Counted from the stretch's first letter, positions 1-8,274 are shown. The stretch: DNA of 64,000 nucleotides from Plesiomonas shigelloides (GCF_900087055.1 NZ_LT575468.1:1612001-1676000); one strand, 5' to 3'. A program made the numbers and translations. Notes: a model not told the origin generated them from the sequence alone.

Positions 1-199
1 ATGTTGGCATAGCTCCTGAGGTCACTGCAGCACTATGCGATTCCCAATGCGCACTCACCATCATGATCGCTGACGGTTTCGAAATCTGTTTGGCTATCGT
101 TTGTAGGCACGAAACCATCTGCGCATGTTGAGGATCGCCAAGGAGGGGTAATGGGCCACCGCCGTGAGAAATGAAGAGTGCTCGGTGTTGGGTAGCCAT
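1..199 (-). CDS. DODA-type extradiol dioxygenase, N-terminal part (window edge)
   Basis: The reading frame starts at the ATG at 199-197 and runs without a stop to the window edge, giving about 66 residues. It begins MATQHRALFISHGGGPLPLL and contains a VSAHWES motif near residue 50. The early SHGGGP segment and the VSAHWE motif are hallmarks of the LigB/DODA family (YgiD-like 4,5-DOPA dioxygenases), whose metal site uses these histidines. Family members are about 260 residues, so most of the gene lies left of the window. It points against the attC direction. The substrate cannot be predicted. Confidence 0.75.
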   Translation of the reverse strand, partial: MATQHRALFISHGGGPLPLLGDPQHAQMVSCLQTIAKQISKPSAIMMVSAHWESHSAAVTSGAMPT

Positions 200-209
200 A
201 TACAAATTC

Positions 210-240
210 CTATTGGTCAGAATTGAATGCTATTGGTCAG
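210..240. promoter_or_regulatory. Direct repeat upstream of the dioxygenase gene
   Basis: The 11-mer CTATTGGTCAG occurs at 210-220 and again at 230-240, exactly 20 bp apart and on one DNA face, ending 10 bp before the start codon at 199. Direct repeats two helical turns apart in front of a catabolic gene suggest a regulator site, but no regulator gene is visible. The rest of 241-350 holds nothing I recognise. Confidence 0.3.
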
Positions 241-350
241 TATAGTCTTTTGCTAGCACTCAAAACTGCGTCTGCGCGTCAAAATATCAGAGAAAAATTT
301 AAGGCAGTTCGGTGAGTCTTCTATACCAAGCTTCTACCAGCATCGGTTCC

Positions 351-473
351 GGTTAACAAAGAGCTAAAGTAGGGACATTTTGAAATGGGCATTCGCTGCG
401 CGAATTTTATGCCCATTTCAAACCGCTGCGCACGCAAGCGTGCTGCGCTATGCCCCTTAGCTAAATGTTATCT
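351..473 (+). repeat. attC site 1 (VCR-like)
   Basis: The site runs from an inverse core ending TTAAC to the core site GTTATCT at 467-473. The long hairpin (arms TTTGAAATGGGC / GCCCATTTCAAA) and the small hairpin (GCACGC aa GCGTGC) are both present. The match to V. cholerae-type repeats is the TAACAAA start, the GGGAC box and the GCCCCTTA box. Confidence 0.93.
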
Positions 474-892
474 GAAAGGCGAATTTAATAGGCTTTCGTG
501 GTTTAAATTTCAGGTCATAGTCATTTTACTTTTAGCGGCGTAATTGTATTTTTTCTTCGATTTAGTGCTTTTGTCGAATGGTGAAGTTGTCTTGGCTACA
601 TTTCCCTAGAGTGAATATCGTATTCTTTCCAGTCAGTTGGTTCTGCTGCTACGGGTAGTTTTGGCATAGCATGGCTTGCTGTAACTGAGAAATTGTATTC
701 TTTCCTGTTGGATACATGGTTTTTAGCCGCACGAAATCAGTGCTTTTTCGCACAATTGAAACCGAATGGTCGAGTTACGTGGAAGTTCATCTGTAGAATA
801 GGGGCATTACAGTGCACGCCGAGCAAAATCGTTTTTACTTAAGGCGGTTACGTTGGTCGGCAGAAGCCAGCTTTTAGCAACCTTGGGGTTTC
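474..892 (-). pseudogene. TRPF/WKEY repeat-protein cassette, copy 1 (degenerate)
   Basis: On the minus strand this cassette carries the family motifs RKEYNFSV, AMPKLPVAAEPTD, WKEYDI and, in other frames, the KKEYN end. Compared with the copy at 1052-1285 it lacks the TFAYTAETATRTFANYVQ block; the frame jumps straight from AEPTD to WKEYDI and soon stops. This looks like a deletion between similar repeat units. No other gene is visible in the cassette. Confidence 0.55.
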
Positions 893-1015
893 AGATAACA
901 AGAAATTCAAGCAGGGACATTTTGAAATGAGCATTCGCTGCGCGAAATTTACGCTCATTTCAAACCACTGCGCACGCAAGCGTGCTCTGTTATGCCCCTT
1001 AATTAAATGTTATCT
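893..1015 (+). repeat. attC site 2
   Basis: AGATAAC at 893-899 to GTTATCT at 1009-1015. It is of the GAGC/GCTC stem subtype (ATGAGC / GCTCAT). Confidence 0.93.
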
Positions 1016-1051
1016 GAAAGGCGAATTTAATAGGCTTTCGTGGTTTAAATT

Positions 1052-1285
1052 TCAGTCCGTAGACAAGCTAGTTTTCGTGGCGCAATTGTATTCTTTCTTC
1101 GGTTTAGCTTCAGAGTCGAATGGTCGAGTTGTCTTGGCCACTGTGCTATTTACGTAAATATTGTATTCTTTCCATTCTTGAACACAGTTGGCGAATGAGC
1201 GTGTTGCAGTTTCAGCGGTATAGGCGAATGTAATCCAGCTTTCTTTCCCGTCAGTTGGTACTGCTGTTGCAGGGTGATCAGGCAT
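1052..1285 (-). CDS. TRPF/WKEY tandem-repeat protein, copy 2 (best preserved frame)
   Basis: This 77-residue frame begins MPDHPATAVPTDGKESWITF and contains TFAYTAETATRSFAN, WKEYNIYVNSTVAKTTRPFD and a terminal KPKKEYN. The same motif order is open upstream of the ATG for 24 more codons (FCATTYHANSKKEYDFPVSANHA) back to a TGA, so the true start is uncertain and may be missing. The repeating unit is roughly W-K-E-Y-[ND]-[IF]-x-V followed about 15 residues later by T-R-[PS]-F. I do not recognise the family. It reads against attC. Six other cassettes here (copies 1 and 3-7) are homologous. Confidence 0.4.
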   Translation of the reverse strand: MPDHPATAVPTDGKESWITFAYTAETATRSFANCVQEWKEYNIYVNSTVAKTTRPFDSEAKPKKEYNCATKTSLSTD

Positions 1286-1509
1286 AGCATGGTTTGCGGA
1301 AACTGGAAAATCGTATTCTTTCTTGCTGTTAGCATGGTATGTGGTTGCACAAAATCAGTGTTCTTTTGCACAATCTAAGTCGAATGGTCGAGTCACGTGA
1401 TAAATCATCGGTAGAATAGGGTAAGTTTAGGCTCGCCGAGGAAAGCTGCTTTTACTTAAGGCTGTTACGTTGGTCGGCAAAACCCTGCTTTTAGCAACCT
1501 TGGGGTTTC

Positions 1510-1632
1510 AGATAACAAGAAATTCAAGCAGGGACATTTTGAAATGAGCATTCGCTGCGCGAATTTTACGCTCATTTCAAACCACTTCGCACACAAGCGT
1601 GCTTCGTTATGCCCCTTAATTAAATGTTAGCT
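1510..1632 (+). repeat. attC site 3
   Basis: AGATAAC at 1510-1516 to GTTAGCT at 1626-1632; GAGC/GCTC stem subtype. Confidence 0.93.
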
Positions 1633-2202
1633 GAAAGGCGAATTTAATAAGCTTTTGTGTGTTAAATTTGAGCACTACGCATAGCTTATTGTCACGGCTC
1701 AATTGTATTTTTTCTTCGATTTACCTTTTGCGTCGAATGGTTGAGTTGGCTTGGCTGCTTCATCGTTTAAGTAAATATCGCATTCATTCCAGTAGCGTAT
1801 TCGGTGGAGTCCGGTAAAGTTGCCGATGCATCTTCAGCGTTCACTGTAAGTCAGTATTCTTTCCATTCCTGAACATTGTTTGCGAATGGCCGCGTTGAAG
1901 AATCTGTGGTTTAGGAGAATGTAATCCTGTTTTCTTTCCAGTCAGCGGGTGCGGCTGCAACTAACAGTTTTGGCATAGCAAGCTTTGCAACAACTGCAAA
2001 ATGGTATTCTTTCCTCTTGTTTGCATGGTGTTTAGCTGCTCGAAATCAGCGTTATTTTTCACAATTGAAGGCGAATGGTCGAGTCACGTGCATCATTGCG
2101 AATAGAATAGGGAAAGTACAATGCTCGCCAAGGTATATTGTCCTTACTTAAGGTTGTTTGGCGGGTCGGTAAGTGTAGTGTTTTTAGCTGCCTTGGGGTT
2201 TC
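1633..2202 (-). pseudogene. TRPF/WKEY repeat-protein cassette, copy 3 (degenerate)
   Basis: The minus strand carries recognisable pieces of the family: RKEYHFAVVAKLAMPKL, STRPFANNVQEWKEY, WNECDIYLN and KPTQPFDAKGKSKKKYN. Several stops and frameshifts separate them. It has one more repeat unit than copy 2 and is the closest relative of copy 5 at 6709-7277. No intact gene was found in the cassette. Confidence 0.55.
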
Positions 2203-2324
2203 AGCTAACAAAAAACTCAACAGGGACATTTTGAAATGGGCATTCGCTGCGCGAATTTTACGCCCATTTCAAACCACTGCGCATGCAAGCATGCTACGTT
2301 ATGCTCCTTAGTTAGAAGTTATCA
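2203..2324 (+). repeat. attC site 4
   Basis: AGCTAAC at 2203-2209 to GTTATCA at 2318-2324. The small hairpin is GCATGC aa GCATGC instead of GCACGC / GCGTGC, a paired change that keeps the stem. The box GCTCCTTA replaces the usual GCCCCTTA. Confidence 0.92.
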
Positions 2325-2370
2325 GGAAGGCACCTAACTTGTTTTTTAGGTGAATGCGATATTAGTAATA

Positions 2371-2395
2371 TTGCCGTAGTAGGGTGCTACGGCAA
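2371..2395. repeat. Recurrent CCGTAG hairpin, copy a
   Basis: TTGCCGTAG, a 7-base loop, then CTACGGCAA. Related hairpins occur at 10966, 12889, 14943, 15891 and 18732, always near the left end of a cassette and downstream of a minus-strand gene. It may act as a terminator, but there is no U-run. Confidence 0.5.
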
Positions 2396-2501
2396 AAGAA
2401 TGAGGTTTAAGATGTCAACTATGCAAGCTTAGGTCGGAACACGGAGCACAAAGTTTAATGCCGCTTGCTTGGTGACCACGTGTCACAATGTGCATAATAT
2501 A

Positions 2502-2987
2502 TCATTCTCGATGGCTCCGTTTAATTAAAAAGTAGCAACCACCAAGGCTAAGAATAATAACTCCCAGACCAATAATAGAGACAGGGTCGTATTTGTCTAG
2601 GTCTAATAAGATCACTTTTCTTGAAACGGCAATCACTCCCACCAGGAGAACCACTTCGGCATGAACAATATTTCTTTTGAAATACATCTCCACGGTTTCC
2701 ATTAATTCAAAGCCTATTAGAATTATAAAAACAAAGCTGAATAACTTGAAAAGCTCATCAATTTCTAAAAAAAGAACGTTGTCAGTTGAGTTGAAAATCT
2801 CTTGGAATAATACAATTGATAATTCTATGACAGAGGATAATACGATTATCACCATCAAAAACAGCACGACAAGAGACATCCATCTTTTTACTGTTTTTGT
2901 TATTGATACTGCTTTATCTATCTTTTCGTCAATCAAGGTGTATCTCCATTCATGCACAACATCGCCATTACACCGAAACCATTCCAT
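2502..2987 (-). CDS. PsiE-like (phosphate-starvation-inducible) membrane protein
   Basis: The 161-residue product has four hydrophobic segments, roughly residues 38-60, 80-98, 112-128 and 138-155. The blocks FELMETVEMYFKRN and HAEVVLLVGVIAVSRKVILLD match the PsiE family (PF06146), whose function is unknown. No ribosome site precedes the ATG at 2987. A TTG at 2936 (…TLIDEK) has GGAG seven bases upstream and would give a protein near the 136-residue E. coli length. It is the only gene of its cassette and lies antisense to attC; 2988-3125 is AT-rich and may hold its promoter. Confidence 0.7.
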   Translation of the reverse strand: MEWFRCNGDVVHEWRYTLIDEKIDKAVSITKTVKRWMSLVVLFLMVIIVLSSVIELSIVLFQEIFNSTDNVLFLEIDELFKLFSFVFIILIGFELMETVEMYFKRNIVHAEVVLLVGVIAVSRKVILLDLDKYDPVSIIGLGVIILSLGGCYFLIKRSHRE

Positions 2988-3125
2988 ATAGTAGCGTTAC
3001 ATAGATTTGGCGTCATCTTATGTAATGGACTAATTTGCGTTGCATATAAGAATTTTGATATACCTATCTTGTTAGGCATAATGTTAATATGGAAATATGC
3101 GTAATTATCTAAATGTCTTGTTCCG

Positions 3126-3247
3126 TGATAACAAAAAATTCAACAGGGACATTTTGAAATGGGCATTCGCTGCGCGAATTTTACGCCCATTTCAAACCAC
3201 TGCGCACGCAGGCGTGCTCCGTTATGCCCCTTAATTAAATGTTATGA
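3126..3247 (+). repeat. attC site 5
   Basis: TGATAAC at 3126-3132 to GTTATGA at 3241-3247; GGGC/GCCC stem subtype. The cassette to its right has a near-identical second copy after attC 19. Confidence 0.93.
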
Positions 3248-3344
3248 TTTCATTAGAACTATGCTGTTTTCTTCAAAGCTACAACAAATCGTGTTACCTT
3301 TTAGCCAGTTTTACAGGGTATCAAATAATGCATGGAGCTGCATG

Positions 3345-3899
3345 ATGAGGGCTTTTTTTCTTGGTGCTTTACTGGTTCTTCAACCGACAGTCTCAATGAG
3401 TACTGAAAATACTCAAATCTCATCAGAGGTTACGAGGTCTTCTGCTATTCCTGAGTTCAAAGATTATCCTTCTTCTGCACCTTATATTGGCCCAGCAGGG
3501 AAGTTAATAAAAAACTCAGAACTATCTAAAACATTTCCAACTCGACTAAGCAAAGCAATGGCTGAACCACCAGTAATTGCAGGTGAGTATGTTATTACTG
3601 GTTGGGGGTGTGGTGGAGCTGGTTGCTACGTTGAAGCATTAGTGAATAGGAAAACCGGGCAAGCGGTTGAGACCACGTTTAATGCATATAATTTGTGGCA
3701 AGAGAACGAGAATGGAGAAGGTGAGGATTTACGAGTTGGTGAGTGGATTGACTCGTACAATCTTAATAGCCGATTAGTTGTTACATCGAAAGTTGCTGAG
3801 GGCATTGATGATGGCAACTCACGAGAATATCTAAAAAACTATTATGTCATAAATGGTAATGTTCTAGAGCTAATCAAAACTGTCAAAGAGAGCAAATAA
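3345..3899 (+). CDS. Exported protein with WGCG..GC motif (duplicate copy A)
   Basis: This 184-residue protein has an N-terminal signal peptide (MRAFFLGALLVLQPTVSMS). The mature part carries FKDYPSSAPYIGPAGK, FPTRLSKAMAEPPVIAGEYVITGWGCGGAGC and VNRKTG. Secreted proteins with an F-x-DYP start and a [AG]-x-YV-x-T-x-WGCG-x-x-C core are common in proteobacteria but have no assigned function, as far as I know; the two cysteines may form a disulfide. The start was chosen for GGAG at 3334-3337; longer frames run back through attC. The gene is sense to attC. Its paralogue is at 16852-17406. Confidence 0.75.
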   Translation: MRAFFLGALLVLQPTVSMSTENTQISSEVTRSSAIPEFKDYPSSAPYIGPAGKLIKNSELSKTFPTRLSKAMAEPPVIAGEYVITGWGCGGAGCYVEALVNRKTGQAVETTFNAYNLWQENENGEGEDLRVGEWIDSYNLNSRLVVTSKVAEGIDDGNSREYLKNYYVINGNVLELIKTVKESK

Positions 3900-3930
3900 C
3901 TTATTTTTTAGGAATGTCAGTGCCCTAAAA

Positions 3931-4053
3931 TCATAACAAAAAGCTCAAGCAGGGACATTTTGAAATGGGCATTCACTACGTGAATTTTGTGCCCATTTCA
4001 AACCGCTGCGCACGCGAGCGTGCTACGCTATGCCCCTTAGCTAAATGTTATCA
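3931..4053 (+). repeat. attC site 6
   Basis: TCATAAC at 3931-3937 to GTTATCA at 4047-4053. The hairpin tip is changed to ATTCACTACGTGAAT, keeping pairing. Confidence 0.93.
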
Positions 4054-4094
4054 GGAAAGGCATTTAACCTATATTTTTGGCGAATGTAAGTTTT

Positions 4095-4172
4095 GTAAAC
4101 ACCACATAGTAGGTTACTCATTGGTGCGACATAGCAGCGGAAATTTTGCCATTCGCACCATAGTCGTTAGCT
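4095..4172 (-). repeat. Possible inverted, decayed foreign attC after the GNAT gene
   Basis: Read on the minus strand, AGCTAAC (an R''-type box) follows the GNAT stop codon by 5 bases, then comes a stem GGTGCGA / TCGCACC with a long loop. No convincing R' box closes it. The position directly behind an antisense gene matches the clearer case at 14990-15046. Confidence 0.35.
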
Positions 4173-4177
4173 AGGCT

Positions 4178-4603
4178 TCATTGCGTGTAACCATCGGTTG
4201 CTGCTTTCGATGGATCTGAAAAAATTGCCATGGCGGTATTCATGCGACGAAATCCGAACTTCTCATAAAACGACTCCCGACCAGGAACGGCATATAGGAT
4301 GATCTTTCGATGTCCCTTGGAAAGGCTAACCAGCCTTTGTATGATCTCTTTCCCAAGGCCTTTTCCCTGATAAGCAGGGTGAACCACGATGTCGCAAAGA
4401 TAAGAGCAGTCAACGCCGTCAGCCACAGCGCGTCCGGCTGCGATGACCTTATCTTCATAGAGCGCAATACACTTGAACATGCTATTTGAATAAGCGGTCT
4501 TCAACCACTCACTGCTCTTGATACCAAGAGGAGCAATGCGATAAAGCTCTGACATTTCATCCCAATCGAGCACATCGATAGATTGGATCCATTGAATTGG
4601 CAT
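4178..4603 (-). CDS. GNAT-family N-acetyltransferase (cassette)
   Basis: The 141-residue product has the single GNAT fold: the acetyl-CoA motif A is VHPAYQGKGLGKEII (about residues 73-87) and the C-terminal part is ESFYEKFGFRRM with the usual tyrosine. The acceptor substrate is unknown. The ATG at 4603 is preceded by AGGAGA. The gene is antisense to attC. Its upstream region (4618-4773) is homologous to the region upstream of the unrelated gene at 15041-15529, which points to a shared, transferable promoter segment. Confidence 0.85.
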   Translation of the reverse strand: MPIQWIQSIDVLDWDEMSELYRIAPLGIKSSEWLKTAYSNSMFKCIALYEDKVIAAGRAVADGVDCSYLCDIVVHPAYQGKGLGKEIIQRLVSLSKGHRKIILYAVPGRESFYEKFGFRRMNTAMAIFSDPSKAATDGYTQ

Positions 4604-4617
4604 AATGTCTCCTATGA

Positions 4618-4773
4618 AGCTTAACAGCGTATTATGCGGAAAGTTTCAGTATAGAACTCGGTATGTACTCTGAGTCTCCAGATGTAACGTTCTGCCGTGT
4701 ACTGAGTAGTAGTTTTTGCTGTGTAAGCAGAGTTAGCTCGTGCTTTGAGTACGCAAAATGAGCATCGAGTTCC
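4618..4773 (-). promoter_or_regulatory. Shared cassette right-end / promoter module, copy A
   Basis: The segment is homologous to 15555-15717: both contain AACAGC, TATTATGCGGAAAGTTTC, ACTCTGAGTC and GCTTTGAGTACGCAAAA in the same order. Both lie directly upstream of an antisense gene and end at an attC. A CATAAT -10-like box is present on the minus strand. Promoter activity is inferred. Confidence 0.4.
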
Positions 4774-4774
4774 A

Positions 4775-4824
4775 TGATAACAAAAAATTCAAGCAGGGAC
4801 ATTTTGAAATGGGCATTCGCTGCG
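4775..4824 (+). repeat. attC site 7, left half only
   Basis: TGATAAC, the GGGAC box and the left arm of the main hairpin up to CATTCGCTGCG are intact. The sequence then switches at 4825 to TCGAATGAGTGAGTTGCCTT, which is internal sequence of a TRPF cassette. The right arm and R' are missing, so this junction cannot act as a normal attC. Confidence 0.85.
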
Positions 4825-5294
4825 TCGAATGAGTGAGTTGCCTTGGCTACTTAATCGTTTACGTAAATATCGTTTTCTTTCCCGTAGCGTGATCAGCGCA
4901 GACCGCCCAAGTTGCCGATGTAACTTCAGTGTTCACGGTAAGTCAGTATTCTTTCTAACCCTGTACATTGTATGTGAGCGGTCGCGTTGAAGTGTCTGCG
5001 GTGTAGGCGAATGTAATCCTGTTATCTTTCCAGTCAGCTGGTTCGGTTGCAACTGAGAGTTTTGGCATAGCAAGTTTTGCTACAACTGCAAAATCGTATT
5101 CTTTCCGACTGTTTGCATGGTGTTTAGCTGCACGAAATCAGCGTTCTTTTGCACAATTGAAGGCGAATGGTCGAGTCACGTTCATCATTGCGAATAGAAT
5201 AGGGCCAGTACAATGCTCGCCAAGCTCTATTGTCCTTACTTAAGGTTGTTTAGTGGGTCGGCAAGTCTAGTGTTTTTAGCTACCTTGGGGTTTC
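4825..5294 (-). pseudogene. TRPF/WKEY repeat-protein cassette, copy 4 (5'-truncated)
   Basis: The left part of the cassette is lost in the fusion to half attC 7. The minus strand keeps RKEYDFAVVAKLAMPKLSV, EPADWKDNRITFAYTADTSTRPLTYNVQ followed by a stop. No other gene is visible. Confidence 0.55.
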
Positions 5295-5416
5295 AGCTAA
5301 CAAAAAACTCAACAGGGACATTTTGAAATGGGCATTCGCTGCGCAAATTTTACGCCCATTTCAAACCACTGCGCACGCAGGCGTGCTCCGTTATGCCCCT
5401 TAGTAAGAAGTTATCT
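5295..5416 (+). repeat. attC site 8
   Basis: AGCTAAC at 5295-5301 to GTTATCT at 5410-5416. The hairpin loop has GCGCAAATTTTAC. Confidence 0.92.
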
Positions 5417-5445
5417 GTATTTAACTCATTAATAGTTCATCTAAG

Positions 5446-6466
5446 TTATTTTTTAGAAGTAGGCTTGTACCAATTACAATCTGCCGCTTGGTTAGATGAG
5501 CAAGTGAATTTTTTTCCTCTACAAAAAATTGGATTTGAACGATCATACCCTCGATTTTCGCCATGAAAATTACATAGAAAGCAATTTCGTATTTTTACCC
5601 CACGTTTTGATGCAAGCTCTACTTGTTGAACGAATAGTGCACCACTAACCTCTGTTAACTCGAATAGTTCATTGTCTTGTTCACGATGGTCTTTTATAAA
5701 ATTTGAATATATGATTTTTCCATTGTTTCTTAAGAGAAGAGAATAGTGAGAAGCAAAGGTGGAATATTGTAATATTGATTTCCCTGATGAATAAACAAAA
5801 AAGCCGTAACACTTATTCTTAGCACATTTACATTCAGCATCTGTTATTGCAGTTGTTGAATGGTTAAATCCTATAAACATGGCGTCATTTTTTGATAAAT
5901 GAGCTTTGGAAATTTTCTCAATATCACTTCCATCTTCAAGTGGTATTTCAATTATACGATTCCCCGATGATGACTTTTCCTGTGATAGAAAGTGAGTTAC
6001 TGCTATTTCAATATATTTTGTCATTGGGAAATCCTTTACGGCTAATAAGTAAATCAGGAGTGAATTGGTTGTCACGAGTTTCTATGGTGATATCATGATA
6101 GTAATCGGTTAGGTCATATGTTTTTTCTACGCTACCCAAATCGCAGTTAGTCAAAATTAAAGGTCTGAACTTTTCGCATTTCTTTTCTGCCTCTAGGGTG
6201 ATGTAAAATGGGGCGTTATTTTCCAGACACCTTTTGTATGTTTCAAAGAAAACAGTTTTTCCTAGGTTATGCAAGTATGTCTCACCATTACATTCTATTT
6301 TTACTTTGTGTGCAAAATGCGGTTGTTTATGTTCCCCGTTAACTTTGGCGGTAAGTAAGTTCCCGCAACCTAGGCAAGTGTAGGTGTCTGTTACAGGTTT
6401 ATTAGCAATATCATCAGCAGAAATTATTCTTCCATCTGATTGTTTTGCGAATTTATACTTTGCCAT
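5446..6466 (-). pseudogene. CoiA-like nuclease-family gene, frameshifted
   Basis: Two overlapping frames form one gene. Frame 1 (6466-6008) starts MAKYKFAKQSDGRIISADDI, has the zinc-ribbon CLGCGNLL, then HFAHK and TPDLLISRKGFPNDKIY, then stops. Frame 2 resumes at TKYIEIAVTHFLSQEKSSSGNRIIEIP and runs to 5446 with a cysteine-rich end (NCFLC, CRGKKFTC). DLLIS..IEIAVTHF is the PD-(D/E)XK-like core of CoiA-related proteins. The break is at the AAAATATATT run near 6015-6025 and fits loss of two bases or gain of one. It is a pseudogene, a sequencing error, or (less likely) a recoding site. The gene is antisense to attC. 6467-6585 upstream holds nothing I recognise. Confidence 0.65.
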
Positions 6467-6585
6467 GTATTCGACCTGTAGATTAAGCAGCGTTGTGCGT
6501 ATTTAAATTTTAAATAACATGGTGGTTGGCTCTTATAAATCATGTCAAAATTTTATTTTTGTTGTTTGGGTTTGGTTCACAGAAC

Positions 6586-6708
6586 AGATAACAAAAAGTT
6601 GAACAGGGACATTTTGAAATGAGCATTCGCTACGCGAATTTTGTGCCCATTTCAAACCGCTGCGCATGCAAGCATGCTACGCTATGCCCCGGTAACTAAA
6701 TGTTAGCT
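6586..6708 (+). repeat. attC site 9 (hybrid stem)
   Basis: AGATAAC to GTTAGCT at 6702-6708. The left arm is ATGAGC but the right arm is GCCCAT, so the main stem has a mismatch unlike all other copies. The small hairpin is GCATGC / GCATGC, and GCCCCGGTAAC replaces GCCCCTTAA. It looks like a recombinant of two subtypes. Confidence 0.9.
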
Positions 6709-7277
6709 GAAAGGCGAATTTAATAGGCTTTTGTGGGTTAAATTTGAGCACTAGGCATAGATTATTGTCACGGCTCAATTGTATTTTTTCTTCGATTTAC
6801 CTTTTGCGTCGCATGGGTGAGTTGGCTTGGCTGCTTCATCGTTTAAGTAAATATCGCATTCATTCCAGTAGCGTATTCGGCGTAGTCCGGAAAAGTTGCC
6901 GATGCATCTTCAGCGTTCACTGTAAGTCAGTATTCTTTCCATTCCTGAATATTGTTTGCGAATGGCCGCGTTGAAGTTTCTACGGTGTAGGAGAATGTAA
7001 TCCTGTTTTCTTTCCCGTCAGCTGGTTCTACTGAAACGGGTAGTTTTGGAATAGTAAGGTTTGCTACAACTGCGAAATCGTATTCTTTCCTCTGGTTTGC
7101 ATGGTCTTTAGCTGCACGAAATCAGAGTTCTTTTGCACAACAGGTGGCGAATGGTCGAGTCACGTGGAAGTGTGGGAATAGAATAGGGCAAGTACAATGC
7201 TCGCCAAGGTCTATTGTCCTTGCTTAGGTTGTTTGGTGGGTCGGTAAGTGTAGCGTTTTTAGCTACCTTGGGGTTTC
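6709..7277 (-). pseudogene. TRPF/WKEY repeat-protein cassette, copy 5 (degenerate)
   Basis: Nearly the same sequence as copy 3 (1633-2202) throughout, including the left end and the right end before attC. The same repeat pieces are present on the minus strand, interrupted by stops. No intact gene was found. Confidence 0.55.
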
Positions 7278-7399
7278 AGCTAACAAAAAACTCAACAGGG
7301 ACATTTTGAAATGGGCATTCGCTGCGCGAACTTTACGCCCATTTCAAACCACTGCGCATGCAAGCATGCTCCGTTATGCCCCTTAGTTAGAAGTTAGTT
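7278..7399 (+). repeat. attC site 10
   Basis: AGCTAAC at 7278-7284 to GTTAGTT at 7393-7399. The small hairpin is the GCATGC variant. The toxin stop codon lies 17 bp to the right. Confidence 0.92.
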
Positions 7400-7415
7400 T
7401 GCGGAAAGAAATTGA

Positions 7416-7913
7416 TTACTCATCTAGGCTAGATCTGATGTCTGCTATTGTGATGAATAGTTTATTATCAGTCTCAGTAAATGGCGTGAATCCATATTTC
7501 GTATAGAAATTCTCGGCACCATCTTTTGCATCAACAATGATTACAGGAAAGGCTACGGTATTACTTGCTTGCAGCAACTTCTTTAGTGCATCGATTAATA
7601 ACCATTCACCAATGCCTTTTCCTTTGTAACGCTTATCAATGGCTAACCGAGCAATCAAACCACCTGATGTAGACGATTGGTGTTTCTTCTGGAGTTGCGG
7701 TGGTAATGCTTTAAGATCTATCGGTGTCATAGTTAGCGTATAAAAGCCAACTATGATCCGTGGGTCGTTGTCATCTTCCAGCACAAAGGTGCGTGAGTTG
7801 TCGCGTTTTGCCTGCTGGCTCGCCATCACCTTGAGATAGTTATTCAATGCATCGACACCACAATCAAAGTGATGTCTTTCATGTTTACTTTTATCAAGTA
7901 GTACGGTTTCCAT
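7416..7913 (-). CDS. GNAT toxin of a TacAT-type toxin-antitoxin pair
   Basis: The 165-residue protein has the features of tRNA-acetylating GNAT toxins: N-terminal FDCGVDALNNYL, the IVGFYTLTMTPIDL strand, the acetyl-CoA site LAIDKRYKGKGIGEWLL (about 92-108) and NFYTKYGFTPF with the catalytic-type tyrosine. Family members acetylate the amino group of aminoacyl-tRNA and stop translation; this activity is inferred. Its ATG overlaps the antitoxin stop as TAATG, so the two genes are translationally coupled. Both are antisense to attC. Confidence 0.88.
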   Translation of the reverse strand: METVLLDKSKHERHHFDCGVDALNNYLKVMASQQAKRDNSRTFVLEDDNDPRIIVGFYTLTMTPIDLKALPPQLQKKHQSSTSGGLIARLAIDKRYKGKGIGEWLLIDALKKLLQASNTVAFPVIIVDAKDGAENFYTKYGFTPFTETDNKLFITIADIRSSLDE

Positions 7914-8185
7914 TACAGGGTTTTGTCCTTATAACGTGCGGCAGCAGCTTTGAGTTTGTCATTAGATTTGGCGGGTTGATCCAGAGCTTCAACCAGAAGC
8001 ATGGCATCGCGTTGACTGAGCTTAAGTGCTTGTTCACGTTCGAGGATTTGTTTTGCTTTTTCAATGGCAGCATTGAGCACAAACGAGTTGATGCTGGACA
8101 TACCGGCCAATGCAGCTGCCTTAGTGAGCAGATCTTGTGTATCAACGTCAACACGAGCGGTGATACGAGGTAGTGTAGTTGCCAT
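7913..8185 (-). CDS. DUF1778 (TacA-like) antitoxin
   Basis: The 90-residue product starts MATTLPRITARVDVDTQDLL, the ribbon-helix-helix DNA-binding part, followed by AAALAGMSSINSFVLNAAIEKA and a C-terminal toxin-binding tail. The ATG at 8185 has GGAGG a few bases upstream, so the longer frame to 8272 is not used. RHH antitoxins of this family repress their own operon, and a palindrome suited for this lies at 8204-8220. Confidence 0.9.
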   Translation of the reverse strand: MATTLPRITARVDVDTQDLLTKAAALAGMSSINSFVLNAAIEKAKQILEREQALKLSQRDAMLLVEALDQPAKSNDKLKAAAARYKDKTL

Positions 8186-8203
8186 AAGTCCTCCGTACAT
8201 CAG

Positions 8204-8254
8204 TGTGTCAAAATGACACATGTATAGTATAGAGGTTGTCTGCAAAGTGTTCAA
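8204..8254 (-). promoter_or_regulatory. tacAT promoter with overlapping operator
   Basis: On the minus strand a -35 box TTGAAC (8254-8249) and a -10 box TATACT (8231-8226) are separated by exactly 17 bp. Just downstream, at the expected transcription start, is the palindrome TGTGTCA aaa TGACACA (8204-8220). This is a textbook layout for antitoxin autorepression and shows an antisense cassette with its own promoter. Confidence 0.7.
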
Positions 8255-8274
8255 TGGAAACCCCGAAGGCATGC

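Noticed and set aside
1-350. Integrase gene or attI near the left edge
   Set aside because: The only gene there is the dioxygenase. The attC polarity places intI further left, outside the window.
927-1157. Plus-strand frame of 76 codons starting inside attC 2
   Set aside because: The N-terminal half is translated attC sequence, and similar frames arise at every attC. The TRPF motifs on the minus strand explain the rest.
3159-3344. Longer start for the exported protein inside attC 5
   Set aside because: Copy B has no matching long form; the signal peptide and GGAG site are at 3345.
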